Shown one piece after another: positions 11,671 to 24,880 of a stretch of DNA of 64,000 nucleotides. The stretch comes from Mycteria americana. Taxonomy: Eukaryota; Chordata; Aves; Ciconiiformes; Ciconiidae. Location of the stretch: positions 3,020,828 to 3,084,827 of the forward strand of contig NC_134366.1 of assembly GCF_035582795.1 (NCBI RefSeq), read 5' to 3'. The translations under genes were made by a program, and so were the position numbers. A model generated the notes under the pieces. The model had not been told where the DNA came from, searched no databases, and saw nothing but the letters and a program-made list of their open reading frames with translations. Positions within the stretch are counted from its first letter, which is position 1. Each line of letters starts with the position of its first letter.

Positions 11671-13786
11671 TTAGCATATAATTATTCGAGTTTTGCATTA
11701 GGCTGCTGGGATTTAACCATGTCCACAGGCCAAATCTCTATCATCTGCATAGCAAAGTGATGTTTAGCATCTCCCTTTACCACAGTAACTTTCAGCTGTG
11801 TCACGTGGTCCCAACTGCTTCAAAAAAATTTAGTTTAAGTTGGTGAAAACTCAGAAAATATCATCTCCTTCCTTCAGTTCTAGCCCCAAATGGCATCCTA
11901 ACTTCAGCAGCAAGAAATACAGGAAACAAAAAAAATAATTTCTCCTTAGCTGCTTTTCTTTTCCTTTTTGGATATAATTTAATGATTATTCCATATTCTG
12001 ATATTTAGGTGGAGGGGAAAATATACAGGAAAAGGTTTAAAAGTAAGCTAGTGATTTTTCCGTCTTTGATTGGCCAGTTCACATTCACTTCAGCAGCATC
12101 ACATTACTGTCATTATTACCATTAGCACCCAGTTAATTCCAAGGATCCAGTCACTGTGCTACCTTCTGTACAATCACTGTCTTCCCTTGTATAAGTATCT
12201 GTAATTCGGATTAGGGTATATGCTAAGAGTAGGGTATGTCATTATATTATGTCTGCACAGATCTTCAGAGCCCGATGGCACAGAGGAGGACTGCAAGTTG
12301 GCTGGTGGACCAATCCCTCACACATTTTTCAGTTGAATGGGGACTGGGTTAAGGGGAGGTGGAACAGCAGAAAGTTCACATGACACCAGTTCAAGTGACC
12401 TGGTTTAGAAACCACCTGAGGTCCTTTGAGAATGATTGATGGTCTCAAACCACTCTGAGGAGAGCAGGTTCTTGGTCACTACAAAAAAAGCATCTCAGGA
12501 ATTGTACATCAGAGCAGAAATTAATTCACCAAATTCTACAAGGGTCCAAAATTCAGGTGAAGGGGCTGTTACTGCTCCATCATTGCACCAAAGTCATTCC
12601 CACCAGCCTCACTGAACATGGAAGGCACCAAGAACCTCACAAGAGATCAGGTCCTCTCTGAGCTACCCACCCACTTCATTGCAGCCTTCAAAAAGCAATC
12701 AGCACCATCATACTGTTGAAAAGATCTGGCTGCCCTTGGGTCAGATATTTGCTCTCCATCATATCTCCTCCTCCAATGACACTTCTCTTACACTTTAGCA
12801 GGGCTTTTTCCAGCAGACTGGCTCCTGTGGGAATTGCTTATGGAGTCTCAGCCTGCTCTGGTAAGTGAAATAAAGATGGACTTGCACCAGCGCACTTCAT
12901 CTGAATACCCTTGGGATTTGATGGCAGCAGGGATTTGAGTGCAGGCAGGGGAGCTGATGAAGCCTGGAGTATGATTTTGGAGTTGAGAGACAGTAGCTCA
13001 GCTGAAGCAGTCTACTCTATAGATACATAAATAGAGAAGAGATTAATCCAACCCTGTTAGTATAATTTACAAGAGAGGTGTGCAGAATTTGTATTATTAT
13101 ATTTTTGCTATTATTTTGTAATGATGGTCTGTAGTGACACCTGCTAAGAAACAGCCCTTCGTTTCTCCACTGGGGACGCTTCTTCCTCTTTCCCAAACAC
13201 GCGTGTAAATTCCGTAGAACGTCAAATGTGGTTTCTGTTTCTGGTTCACGTGCACAAAAAGATCCAAGTTAACAGAACTAAATTTTCTGCTCAGGGCATG
13301 CTCCAGCTTTGGAAATTTTCCATATGTCCACATACGCAAAAAGGTTGAAAGCAACCACATTACTGTTGTGAAATATGAGTGTCACAGAGAAGTCAAAAGG
13401 AAAGCGATTGTTCTGTTCTCAGATCAGGGCTCGAGCAGCTTTCAGAAAATTAGCCAGGGGCAAAACCCCAAATGTGTCAATAATATATAACATTGAATAG
13501 CCAGTTTCTAAGAGGGACCCATTCATTTTTGGACACCGAATGGTCCAGGAGTTGCACTTACAGGCAAGTACATGGTTTCACAATACCAGTTAGAGATCAG
13601 ACATATGCTGTGGTTTAGGAAATAGTGAGTGTTGTAGTAGGTCCAACAAAGAACAAGGTCCTCACTCAGCAAGGGACTCCCAAAAGCAATGGAGCTGGAA
13701 ACCACCCTGCATCAAAGAGCTTAGAGACAAAGCAAGTACTATCATGGTCATTACAGATCAAGGCATCAAGAGATTAAAGGCTTGAT

Positions 13787-13791
<5 letters not shown>

Positions 13792-13817
<26 letters not shown>
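13792..13817. repeat. (TA)13 microsatellite
   Basis: Twenty-six bases of perfect alternating TA. It is probably polymorphic. Confidence 0.97.
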
Positions 13818-13944
13818 AATGTGTACGCTATTCTGGCATTGTAAAGGGACCCTTAAGTGACACTCAACTACAGATAGCTATTATAAAGCATGTACTAAAT
13901 CTGCCCTGCAGAATGGCTGGTGTTGAGAGATAAGACAAGGGGAC

Positions 13945-14070
13945 TGTTTTTCCTATTTTCCACCAATTCATAAATAAGGTAACGAGGTAACATAACATGC
14001 CCAAGTTACAGAGGAAATTTGTGGCAAAGCTGTTAATGAAGCCTAAACAACCAAGTTCTGATCAAAGACC
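13945..14070 (-). mobile_element. MIR-like SINE relic
   Basis: The plus strand matches, in order, the antisense MIR landmarks: GAGGTAACATAACATGCCCAAG (about 13984-14005), an A/G-rich block for the ACACAG segment, a GTGGCAAAGCTG block near 14021-14032, and a degraded ACCAAGTTCTGATC block for the ACCCAGGTCTGACTC segment. The collinear order over about 100 bp makes chance unlikely, though identity is low. MIR insertions in birds date from before the amniote radiation, so decay is expected. Confidence 0.55.
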
Positions 14071-14712
14071 TGTACTTTTCAGGGGTTATTTTTGTTATTT
14101 TTTTTCTGTAGAAGTCTTTTAAACAAATATATATTTTAGCAAAGATTAGAGCTGTTTCAGCTGGAAGTGGACTTTTTAAAATGGCCTTTCTATAGAAAAA
14201 TAATGTCCCAACTCTCAGCATAAGAGGGGAAAAGAAACCAAATATCTTCAGGAAATAGTTGCAGCAAATTTGTCACCAATAAAGTAGTCAGTAGTTTAGA
14301 TTAAGCACACCTCATTTATAGATCTATGTTGATTTCACCTGTGAGGGCAAGAAACAAAAGAGAAGAAAAAATCACGTAGAGATCACACACTGTTTTCAGC
14401 AGCCTTTGCAATACCTTGCTTTGCCAAGCAAAACCCACTTCAGTGCTTTGTCAGACCAAAAGCAAATCTATACTGCATGAATCAAGATAATGTTTTCATT
14501 TAACAAAGGAGCAGGGGGTGGGGGGACAAAAAAGAAGGAGAACAGTTAAGAAGCACAGTTAATTAATGTACGAATTTGACTGGATCGATCCACATGTTCG
14601 TTTCAAGCTACTAAGCTTTGGGCTTCTGCACCTGGACCATTCAGGTTGCCTTCCACACTAACAAAACAGCAAACCTGATTCAACATAAACAGTGTTCCAT
14701 ACCACAGACAAA

Positions 14713-14720
14713 TGACGTCA
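14713..14720. promoter_or_regulatory. full palindromic cAMP response element
   Basis: TGACGTCA, the complete CREB/ATF palindrome. It retains a CpG in a CpG-poor neighbourhood. One exact 8-mer per 64 kb is expected by chance without CpG depletion, so this alone is weak evidence. Confidence 0.25.
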
Positions 14721-16826
14721 ATTTAGGATTTATTTATACAAGGCAAGCTTAGATTAGAAGTAGCAGATGAGAAAAGGGATGAGAAAGGATGAGGGGGAAA
14801 CAAAAAAATAATTGAGATCAAAGCCTTCGTTCAGCAAAGAATCTAAGAATGTGCTGCATGTTAAGCATATGCTTAAGTCCTTCTGGAAAAAAACACATGC
14901 AAGTCAAGTGTGATCCTTAATTACAGAAGAAAACCACATTTATTCCAACAGAACTGAAATAATTGTTGTTCTTGATTAAGAAAACAATTTATTTATTTTT
15001 TTAGCAGCTTCCATGTGGTTGAGAGATGTCTAAACATGCAGAGAAAATGATATACACTTACATGGTGTTAACTTATGGTGTAGTAGGAAAAAGAAATAGG
15101 AAAATGACTATCGGACAGCCATACCTGCCCAGCTCAGATATCTGTTTTCCTGGCATCATGTCTCCTACAGCTGCCATAGTCGTAGAGCCTGAGCCCACAG
15201 CAAGCACTGAGTGATGTAGCTCAAAGGTGCTCTCCCACTACACAGAGATTTGTACCTCAAAGGTTTCAAGAGCTCTGAGACTGTCTGCCAGGATGCCCAA
15301 ACTAATGACCATTTCCACTGAGAAAGCACCTGAGTCAGAAGCCTCAACCCCTTCCATGGAGACCCCAGCTTGGATCTAGTAAAGAATCACGGGATATTGG
15401 TGCTCTCTCTTGCTCTCACAATCACATCATTATTACGGCTTTCGGTCTTTGCTAGTAGGTCTTATGTGTATTGTGGTACACTGGGAAGTGTCTTCTAGCA
15501 AGGCAGTATGAAGGCAGCCTGCTGTGATCAGGCTAGACTGAGACACCTGGCTTTCAAACATCTAAGATTTGAAGACACAAATCCAAATCAGGGTCTTTAA
15601 ACAGTCAATTTCAGACTCAGCCAGTGCTTCCCAAACATGGTGTAAGATTTGATTTCTACCCAGACAAGTTATTAACCTCTTATAAATTCAACAATGAGTA
15701 TCAAATGGATTTTCCAACGCCCGCCATCGCACACATCCAATGAGCTCAGATTCATGACAACAAGACAACAATCTCTCAGTGGCTGAGCAGGACAAACTTC
15801 ATGGTCTGAATTTCCCCCTTTCTTCATGTATGGAAAGTGGTGATGTCACTTGATGGGATGGGAGCTCTGCGTGAGTCAAGACAACAGAAAGCCAGAACCA
15901 AGTACTGTACTTATAAAACCACCTGTCATGTCGAGGGATTTGTATGTCCTTTATGAAGCTATTTAAGGAAGATATGAAGACAGCATGCAAATACCACTAA
16001 GGGGAAACTGAATTTAAAATGAGATTAATCCAGAGCAGTATCATTAATGTAACCTATTGGAAAGTGCATCTTACAGATTCCAAACACATTTGTTTTCAAG
16101 TACCACGTGAGCAAACAGATTCAACAAAGTAAAATGCAGGAACGTAGAAATTAGCATATAAAGGACAAAACAGCAGGCCATGTAGTCTCTTCCTCTCAAA
16201 TAGTAGCTAGCTTAGAATAATACAGGACAAGATATGGGTATACATATACATATGTGCATGCACCTATCCAGATATAACCATAAGCAAAGACACACATCAC
16301 AGCTGAGAAGGTGTAAGACTTACAAGGTGCTGTAGCTCCAAGAAGATGAAGATTTAGCAGGTAGAGGAACGAATATCCCAGCAGCATGGGATTAGCTGAC
16401 GCTCATCTCTTAACTGCCTGTGGCTGTTACAGATACTTTTGTGCAACTCTGCATGGGAAAGTGAGCAAGGGTTCACTAGCCTCATTCTAAACCCATCGAT
16501 GCCAGCTGTTTCCTTTCCAGAAAAACTCATAGCTAGGCAGACAAGATCAGTCTGAAATGTAATGTTTCTGTTGGAAAGCTCAAATGGAGTGAAATCCTCC
16601 CAGATGCGGGTCTGATCTGCATTTCATGATGAAGAATCAGGGTGAATCCTGAAGATAATGCTCTGGATTTATAAAATTATTCATTGACTCACTGGGAAAA
16701 AAGTGGTATTCCATGGTTAAACACTGTAAACTAAAACAAAATAAAATGAAGATCATTAAATGGTTAATTCCCAACCTTTTGCCAATAATCACCTGAAAAA
16801 CCACTTTTTTCTGGCTAGCCTGCATA

Positions 16827-16840
16827 GTTGTCTAGACAAC
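16827..16840. promoter_or_regulatory. 14-bp palindrome with Smad-binding core
   Basis: GTTGTCTAGACAAC is a perfect palindrome. Its centre GTCTAGAC is the 8-bp palindromic Smad3/Smad4 binding element, and the outer GTTG/CAAC arms also resemble a degenerate RFX X-box. No other promoter signals are adjacent. Confidence 0.3.
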
Positions 16841-18771
16841 CAACACCTGCTCTTAATTAATGACTAATATCCCAAACCGGAAACAGTGCTCCCTTGTAAC
16901 ACAGACATGACCTCTGATCATCTCCTTCTACCAGCAAATGTTCAAAACAGCTGAAGACGGCCAAGCCCAGTTAACATTGCCCACCTGCTGCTGCAGCTAC
17001 TGAAGCCTGGACTGCTCTGCTGTGCTGAGTTCCTTAGGGTTTTTGTTTTGTTTTTTCTGCTGTGCTGTGTGCAGTGACCTGAATTGGCACAAATCCGGCA
17101 CTCACACACTCACAAAATTGGAGAGAAAGAGAAAAAAATACCCAGGGTGTTTGCTGTGTGTTTTCTTTCCAGAGGAAGGCATGCCTCCTGCATTCCACTA
17201 GCACAGCTGACAGTAACCTGTCTCCTGAGACCCTCGGATGAGTGGGAGCCCTTGATTCACAGTGGTCTACAACAAGAGATATCAGGGTCTCCCTCCAGGG
17301 ACCATCTCCAGAGAACCAGTGCAATAATTATTTTAAAGTTGACCAGACTCCGCCACCAGCCCAACAACCCAGGAGAATCCTGATAGCCAAGATCTGGGTG
17401 AATCTGGCTGTCAGACTGGGAGGAAAAGCTCCTCCTTCAGGAAAAGTGAGCAACAGCTCTGGTCACCTCCAATGAAACTTGTCTTTTTAGCTCTAATCAC
17501 AGGGATGTGTCAAAAGAAGTCCAGCTTTGCCTAGCCATTATACAGAGGAGCACAGACTGTTGAGGTCCTACCTCCAGTGATGCTGATGCTGATGACTGAG
17601 TGATGTTGCTTTCCTAAAGAAAAAGGCAAAGTCTTTTGTGGAGGTCAAATGCACAGAGGGTAGCTAATGGTGACCTTGCTCCCTGATAAAATGGGCCAAA
17701 TGTAAGACTACAATGTGAGAAAGCCCCAGCTGACATTTTTTATCTAATAAACTGTCCATTTATTTCCAGTCTAAAGCCTGTATCTCCAAGTCTGTTTAAT
17801 CAGCACTGAATATTAAGAAGTCACAACTTTAACTGAGAGAGCTACCATTTACACAAAGCTTTACCTCTGCTTCCCAGTATCTCAGACTCCCACTAGCAGC
17901 AAAATAAAGAGTTAAAAGACTGTCTCTGGAGGCTGGGAGTTGGTTGTCCATAGAACTCATTTATTAACACTGACCACAGGACAAGATTAGCCCAGATGAA
18001 GTAACAAACATGTAAGTAACCTTTGGGTGCTGTTTAGGAGTTAGCACGGAAAGCAAACATTTCCAGGAGGTAGTTTCCATGCAGCCAAGCAGTTTTGAAG
18101 GGTAAGAGTGTCTACCAGTGTATACAGAAGTTATTCCATCACAACTTGTCCCTATGCCAGACTATGAGCATAACCTGAGGGTCATAGCAAAGAACCCACT
18201 GGATCCATCTAAGACAGATTTTGATGCTTCCTGTGATATCTCAGTTCAAGAAAGCTTTGACTCAGACATCCTGTCCAGCACTGCCAGACACTGGCTTCTC
18301 GTGCTGTCCCCACGCTGCTGTCATAAGCCCTCCACAGGGCAACTAGCATGTGGCAACTATGATCCCAACTTTTCTCGTCCAAATTGTTCATCCTTTTTTT
18401 GACATCAGTCATCTAGGGCTGTTCAAACAACACCATGCTAGGCATTCCTTGGTAATAAGAGAAGGGAATGGGCATATAATTACCCAAATAAGTGAAAGTT
18501 AGCTTGTTAGCTCATATGGACCCATGTAACTGTTGATTTCACACCAAGCAGAGATGTGACCTGTAATTCAATCTAGTGCCTGTGAGCAGCAGAACTCTTC
18601 TCCCTAAGGGAAAAAAAACATAACTGAATGCAAAGAGCCGGGGTGGAGATTGAAATTAAAAATTAAATGAACTGAAAACTTGAAGTTGTTCCCATTCCCA
18701 GACGGATTTCCTCCCAAGCTCTCCACCCCTTCTGCAACAAGATGCAAACCTTGATGCAAACGCAGTGTTTT

Positions 18772-18816
18772 CACACATGCGCACATGCATTTGCACACGT
18801 GTGTGCGCACATATAC
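18772..18816. repeat. alternating purine-pyrimidine tract (Z-DNA-prone)
   Basis: A strictly alternating CA/TG/CG stretch of 19 bases is followed, after one break at 18791, by 25 more alternating bases with CACACGTGTG near the centre. Such tracts favour left-handed Z-DNA under supercoiling. Confidence 0.75.
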
Positions 18817-19145
18817 TTTCTCATTTCTAGTTGCATGCTGTGAACAAGGCTCAAGCTTATACGACTGGTTAACAGCCTGGGGAAAGGACATTGTTTTTCT
18901 GGGCTGGGAGGGTGTGGGGGTGGTTTGGGAGGTGAGTGGTGAAGAGCAGCAGAAGAGAGATGAGATGGGAAGGCAAAAAGAGGAAAGTAGAGGAATTTGC
19001 AGGATTTGTTCAAGTTCATCCACCTATTAATAAAGGGCAAATGAGGAGTGACAGGGAGATAACACTGAGCAGGCCTCCACCACTTCACAAACCATCGCCT
19101 ATAATTTCAGGGAGTAGGAACTCCAGCTGACATATTTTTGGAGTC

Positions 19146-19440
19146 AGCTACGGTGCTGTCATGGGGCTGGGGAGAGGAAGAAGAGGGGGGTGACTGGAAA
19201 GGGGCAGAGCTTGCAGAGATGAGAGGGAGGCAAGCAAGGCTGAGGTCAACGGCGAGGTGTTGGTGGCAGCTCATGTTCAGCGGTCTCCGGTCGCAAGCAC
19301 AGTTTGGATGCACTCGGAGAAGGAGCACTTCATAAACTCTGTGCTCAACCGCGGCAGAGCTGGGAAAAGCCGACCAGCTAGTCTCCTCTGGGTTGGCTGC
19401 TTACGCTGCATTACCTGACATTTTCCCCGACCCAGCTTTA
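19146..19440. promoter_or_regulatory. purine-rich tract then small CpG-dense patch
   Basis: A G/A-rich stretch (about 19150-19232) leads into about 180 bp (19250-19430) with 11 CpG by hand count and GC in the mid-50s per cent, giving observed/expected near 0.75. This is at the lower limit of CpG-island criteria and stands out in this window. No TATA box, named exon or retroelement is recognised in it. It could be an enhancer, an unannotated transcript start or a decayed repeat. Confidence 0.3.
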
Positions 19441-22400
19441 CATGACTGAAGTGCCAGAGGTTGCATTAAGGAGGTGTGAACATCATGAGTCTGGATACCA
19501 GCCAAAGCTCATGAAGGTCAAGAGAGGATTATTTCCACCAACTTCAACTGGACTTTCAATCAGTTCCAGGTTCAGCCTGAGACTTTCCCTGCATGTACCC
19601 AAGAAAATGAGGTGACGTGCCATGTAATGAGTGGGACCACACAGGGGTGACTCACTTGGGGCTTCTCTCTCATGGCAAGTTTTCCAAAGACATCTGGGAA
19701 CATTCCTGTTTGGGGTGCATGGAAAACAGGTGTCCTAGCAGGTTTTTTGCTATTGTCTCAGAAGAAGTGGCAACACAACCTAACTGGCAGGAAGATGTTC
19801 AAAATATGGAGACAACATGCAAAATTAGGGCTGGAAAGGTAATAAGGTGATTAGCAAAACTTGGGATGAGTTCCTTGCTTTGGGGACCTTTTCAACCACC
19901 AAGGACAGACTGCTCAGCCAGCCAGGAAGCCAAACCTCAGCTGCTGCTCCTTCACTTACAAATACAGGACCAGAGCAAGTTTCTAACCCAACAAGGGGTG
20001 CTGGGAGGGTAAAGGCATTGAAGTCAATGAGGCAATTCAATGTTGAGATTGAGAAGGAGTTGCCCCATTAGCTTGGTAGGTCCTCATCTGGTTTAACTGC
20101 CTTTGCAGATCTCGCCCAATGTGCTGAAATGCATCTTCAGTTTTGCCATCAGCCCTTAAATAAATTACCATGGAGAGGTGTTTAGAGACCCCATAGTTAG
20201 CAATGTGTTTTGAGAAAAGCACTAAAGAATGATGAAGAGTTGGTGAAATTTTATGTTACAAATATTTTTACAGCTTTAGCCCTATTTTTAGTTAACAAAT
20301 CATCTATAGACCAATTATAATTTCCTTCACACATATTAAGTACACACAAGAATTTGCCAAACACACTGGTGCTAACCCCAAACATTCAAAAAACATGAGT
20401 CAGCCCTCTCTCTGCCTTCTCCCCTCCCATCCCAGTCATATTATCAGCTTAAACTTCATCAGACTCTTACAAAAATAAATGTAGGCTCTTTTTATTTGCC
20501 TTCTCGTACTGGAAATTTTTCCATTTTGACTTTTTAAGGTTTCTTCTGCACTTCTGAGCATTATTACTTTCTTTTCTTTTTAAAAGAAGCCTGAGATTTC
20601 CTCATCATTACTTGTCTTTCAGAGTGAGGGCTGCATAAAAAACTCTCCAAGTAAAGACTGGGACAAAAGCACATACAATCTTTGGATTTCCCCATTCTAG
20701 TTGTACCCATGTGGTCTTAGCTGTTCTTAATTCATTATGTGGAACACGCAAGTAAGCCAATGCTATGATTACTGCTTTGTCTTCCCAGCTGGGATGGCAG
20801 TTGGATTGAGGTCATGGTCAGACCCTCATAAGTGTATGTTGGAGCAATTTGAAAGCTTTCAGCCTTTTTAAAGGGAGACTCATTCCCCCTTCCTCCAAGC
20901 TAGCCAGGGTGATTAAGGGCCATTACTAATTTGCCCAAACATAGGCGTCCAATGCCATCTGAGATGCTCTAGGGTATTCCAGCTGGTCTCCAGCATGTGG
21001 AGGGCCACGAGTCTTCTGCAAGACCTGTTTGGTATCCACCAGTGGATGTCTTAGACTCCCAAGAGCCTCAAATGGCAGTAGACATCTATTTTTAGGGAAC
21101 TGTGTGCCCTTTTTCCAGTGTAGTGAGGTCCATGTAAATGGGCTCTGAAGATGGCTTAAGCAAATTAGTACTTTGCATTATGGTCAAGTTACTACCGTTC
21201 ATCTGACAGCATGACAACTTACTAAACCATTTACAATCCTCTGCCCCCAGTCCCCAGGAAAACATGGTTGCTGGAGTGGTGTTTTGGCCAAATAATCATA
21301 TCTATTTCGATTTGTGAAACTTCTGTGACACAGTCGTCTCCCCCTCTCCCATGTGTCAAAACAAAGGAGACGTCTCTCTCTCATTTATGGAAACACTGCA
21401 AAGCCCCTTTGGACAGATTTGGGAGCTTTCCTCTGCTGCTGCCCGTGTAGCTTGTGTTAGACAAGTACTTTAACCATAAGTTTCTCAGCAGAGGGACTAC
21501 AGTTGTGTACAGTCATGTTCTCTTAGTTGCAGAACACAAGATGGGCTGCTTTTCTTCTTCCCCAAACCCTGCTCAATACAGCCTTTTCTTTTTTTTTGAT
21601 GTAGATTAGAGTATCTCCTAGAGTGTTCAGACTGATGGCTGCTCAGAGCTACAGTTTGCCACAGCCTTCCCATCCATTAACCATTTTGAAAGCAAGACCC
21701 ATCAGAGGGCTCCATCACATGGTGAGCTGGACCATCCTTTTTGAATGACAATAATATATGCCAAATTTTGTTCTTGGAGGTCTTTGGAGTAGATTATACA
21801 TTCAGCTCGCTGTCAAACTTGTCTGACAAGACTGCAGATGTATCAGTTAATCTTAACTATTTTAGTAGGCTTTTGTGTATTAAATAGTGTAAAATATCAT
21901 TGAAAAAAATGCAAGAAAGCAATCCGAACATGAATAAAAATAATAGAGGTAAATGCTTAGATTTTCTTTAGATATGGTAGTAGGAAATGTTAGATGAAAC
22001 TGTTAAGTAAAATAAAAGATAAAATTTAAATTAAATTAAATAAATAATTGGCCAACAACACATCTTTAAGGAAAATATTAAGTGAGTATTTCCCTGGCAG
22101 AGATTAGAAAGCTAGCTTGTTCAAAACAGCAAAGTATATATTTTCTCTTATATCAAATAAAAGAATTATTTTAGCAGTAGATATACATGCTTATCTAATA
22201 CAAGTTATATATGTTAGTAGTAATACTATCCCGGCATTTTATATCAGTGATGAGATAGTGAGAGAAAGTCTCCATTCCACCGCAGTGCTCCTAAAGTCCT
22301 GAACCTGTGCTCATGATGAACTTTCATCTACAATCTCCCCAAAGCTTTCTTTGTACCTTGTTACTCAACTAAAGTTACAGAGCATTTTGCATATCCCTTA

Positions 22401-24880
22401 AAACACCAATCACATCTTACTTTTCTGGAAAGCAATCTTTAATTTTGGACATCAGCATTTACTTTTTTATTTGTGTTGTACTTATTTCTAAAACATCAAA
22501 TATCCATAAACGAATTCTCCATGAGTTTCCATTTTGCTGATGGGATCATGAAGGAAAAATGCTCAAGAAATCCTTGTCCCCTTTGCTGTCACCTATTCTA
22601 GAGGACCACGGTTTGTAGATGCCTATACCAGAGGAAAAGTCACAGCCTCATCGGCCATCACTAAGGGAAGTGCAGCAAAACCCTACCAGGATCCCAGCCC
22701 TCTTTACTAGCGTGCACCCAAACACTTTGACGAGCAGGAGCAGTGAACTGGATGAGTGCTTCTGGATAACAGGTCCAGGACCATGCACGCGTGGGGAAGG
22801 TCCAGATGCATTGCAGGAAGAGAAGAGCCCAAGAGGCAAAGGGGAACAGGATGGCTCTCACAGCTCCAAATCAAGCAGAGCTGTTCCTGTCCAACTGACT
22901 AACTTTACAAGGATATGTAGAGGCTTGACTCTCATTTTAAGGTCATAACTTAAATACACGTTTAACTACCAATATAGACAGAGATATGCATGAACTGCAG
23001 TCTGGCTTTCTACATGGCTGAAGCTTTAGAAAAGCATGTTTGGTGCTCTTTGCACTTCAAGACTTTCTTTCTCATCTAATTGAACAGGGCCACAGAAATG
23101 CTCAGCACATATAACATCATCTGTAAAAAGCTTCTTTTTGGACCAGTGTTCATTACCGTGCACTGTGGCAGACAATGAAGTAAATCCCTCCTGGCCTGTG
23201 TGGTTTTGTGAGAATCCAGGAAAAAAAAATGAAAAAGCAAAATTCACCAGATCAGCTTTCTAAGCAGTGTCTTTCCTTGCGCTTTCCTAGAAACCCTGCT
23301 CTGCTTTTCCCATCTCCTGCCAAGCTGTATAGAATTGGATGAGCATAATTTTTCTTTTTCTCCTTCTACATGAGCTAGTGCCAGTGCAAGTAAGTTTATT
23401 ATTGTAACTTAACCCTCTCTTGCAAAGTGCATTTAAAGCACCTGGCTTTACATTTTGAATAAAACCGGAACTGCCCTACTTTGCTGAAAATTTAGCTGGT
23501 CTTTATTTGACTTGCAGGGGTTTAAGTCAGCTGCAATGGATTGGGGTTAAGAGAGTCTCTGGTGAGAAAAACCTATGAGAGGAGAGAGCAGCTGGAGGTA
23601 AAATAGACTTACAAAATCCTTGAGAGACTCAGAGATAGTACTGTCTGGCAGTCTTCAAATTCTACCTGTCCTGCTGCAAAGGAGGACCCATTTTGGGGCT
23701 TGGGGGTTTTTGTTTGTTTTGCTTTTTTCTTTTAAACAGAATTATAGAAGCCTTTAATGAAATTGAACCTGGAGGCCAGGGAGTGAATGGGTGTCTGGAG
23801 GCTGCCTTCACTATAAAGAAAGAATTGACTAGCACAGACTTAAATAATTTGCAGACATCTGATATTAAAATGAGAGAAATCCCACCCCCACGTCTACTGA
23901 CTGGGAACTGTGCCCTGCAGACATTTTTAATGGTTAATGTGGCTCCATGCACCCTAACCTTCCAGGAATGCTTTTTGCTGGGATATTTATTGATTTTGCT
24001 GGATCTAAACAAAAGAAGAGGAGAGAAAAAAAAAAAGAATAATAATAATAAAAAAGCTAGATCAGATGGAAAACAGCTGATAATCCAGCTTTAGAGAAAT
24101 CCCTAGAGGAGCTGTCTGCAAAGTCATCCTGAAGATGTGGCAGCTTTGTAGATCTGGTACAACCAGGTCAGGACATCAAGCTGAGTTAGGGAAGTTAGAA
24201 AAATCACTGAGAAGGAGTCATTAAGGATACCCATCACACTAAGCCTGGTAAACACTTCTGCAGTCTCCTCTGGCCCCAGCGAGAAGCCTGTGATCAAGAG
24301 CAGTGAATAGAAATTGCAAGTTTCAAAGTTTTTCATTGGCAAATAGGGTTATATCAGAATCTAGAGTGTCCAAGGACTACTAAAATAATAAACTAATTTG
24401 GAGGCTTATGTAGTTGTTATTATTACTGAATGCATTAATCCTTTAATGTTGAAATAGGAATTACAAGCAAAACAGGTCTTTCAAATCAGAGGCAATGTTT
24501 GGAAATCATGAATTTAGCTCACTTTGCATCATCCCTCTTCCGTTTCATTTCTGATCATCAGAATGATCCTCTGACAAAGTCTGACAAGGATTCATCTAAG
24601 ACAGATTCCTGTGAAATCAGTTCATTTGTCCTCTAAATATGAGTATCTAGCTTCAGCTACTGCAGAAAGAGTTGAAATGACCAACTTAGACAAGATATCA
24701 AGTTTTATATTGCTAACATTGGCTGAAATGAATCCTACTCTTTCCTTTATACCATCCCCAGTTTCCACTTGGAAAATGAGGAGATTAGCATTGCCACACT
24801 TCAGATGGTGTACTGGAAGGTTGCAAGCCATAAAAAATAACGCAGTGGTTATTTTTTACCACTTAATGCAGTGAGCCTTT
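19441..24880. other. non-coding DNA, no gene recognised
   Basis: No exon or interspersed element is identified with confidence. An A/T-only stretch near 22008-22050 repeats AAAT/TTAAA units. The 133-codon plus-strand frame at 23693-24094 starts in a T-rich tract, ends in an A-rich one and resembles no family. A faint MIR-like string (CCCAGTTTCC, then GGAAAATGAGGAGATTA) occurs near 24764-24800, upstream of the first CR1. Confidence 0.6.

Larger units (their letters stand above)
11671..19145. other. non-coding DNA, no gene recognised
   Basis: The stretch is AT-leaning and CpG-poor, with only short open frames and no recognisable exon. It contains a (TA)13 tract, a MIR-like relic at 13945-14070, a full CRE at 14713-14720, a 14-bp palindrome at 16827-16840, an alternating purine-pyrimidine tract at 18772-18816 and a purine-rich stretch around 18920-18995. 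Confidence 0.65.

Noticed and set aside
23693..24094. 133-codon plus-strand frame
   Set aside because: It begins in a T-rich simple tract and ends in an A-rich one, and I recognise no homologue.
24764..24800. MIR-like CAGTTTCC/AAAATGAGG string
   Set aside because: Only one short block resembles MIR, which is too little to call an element separately.
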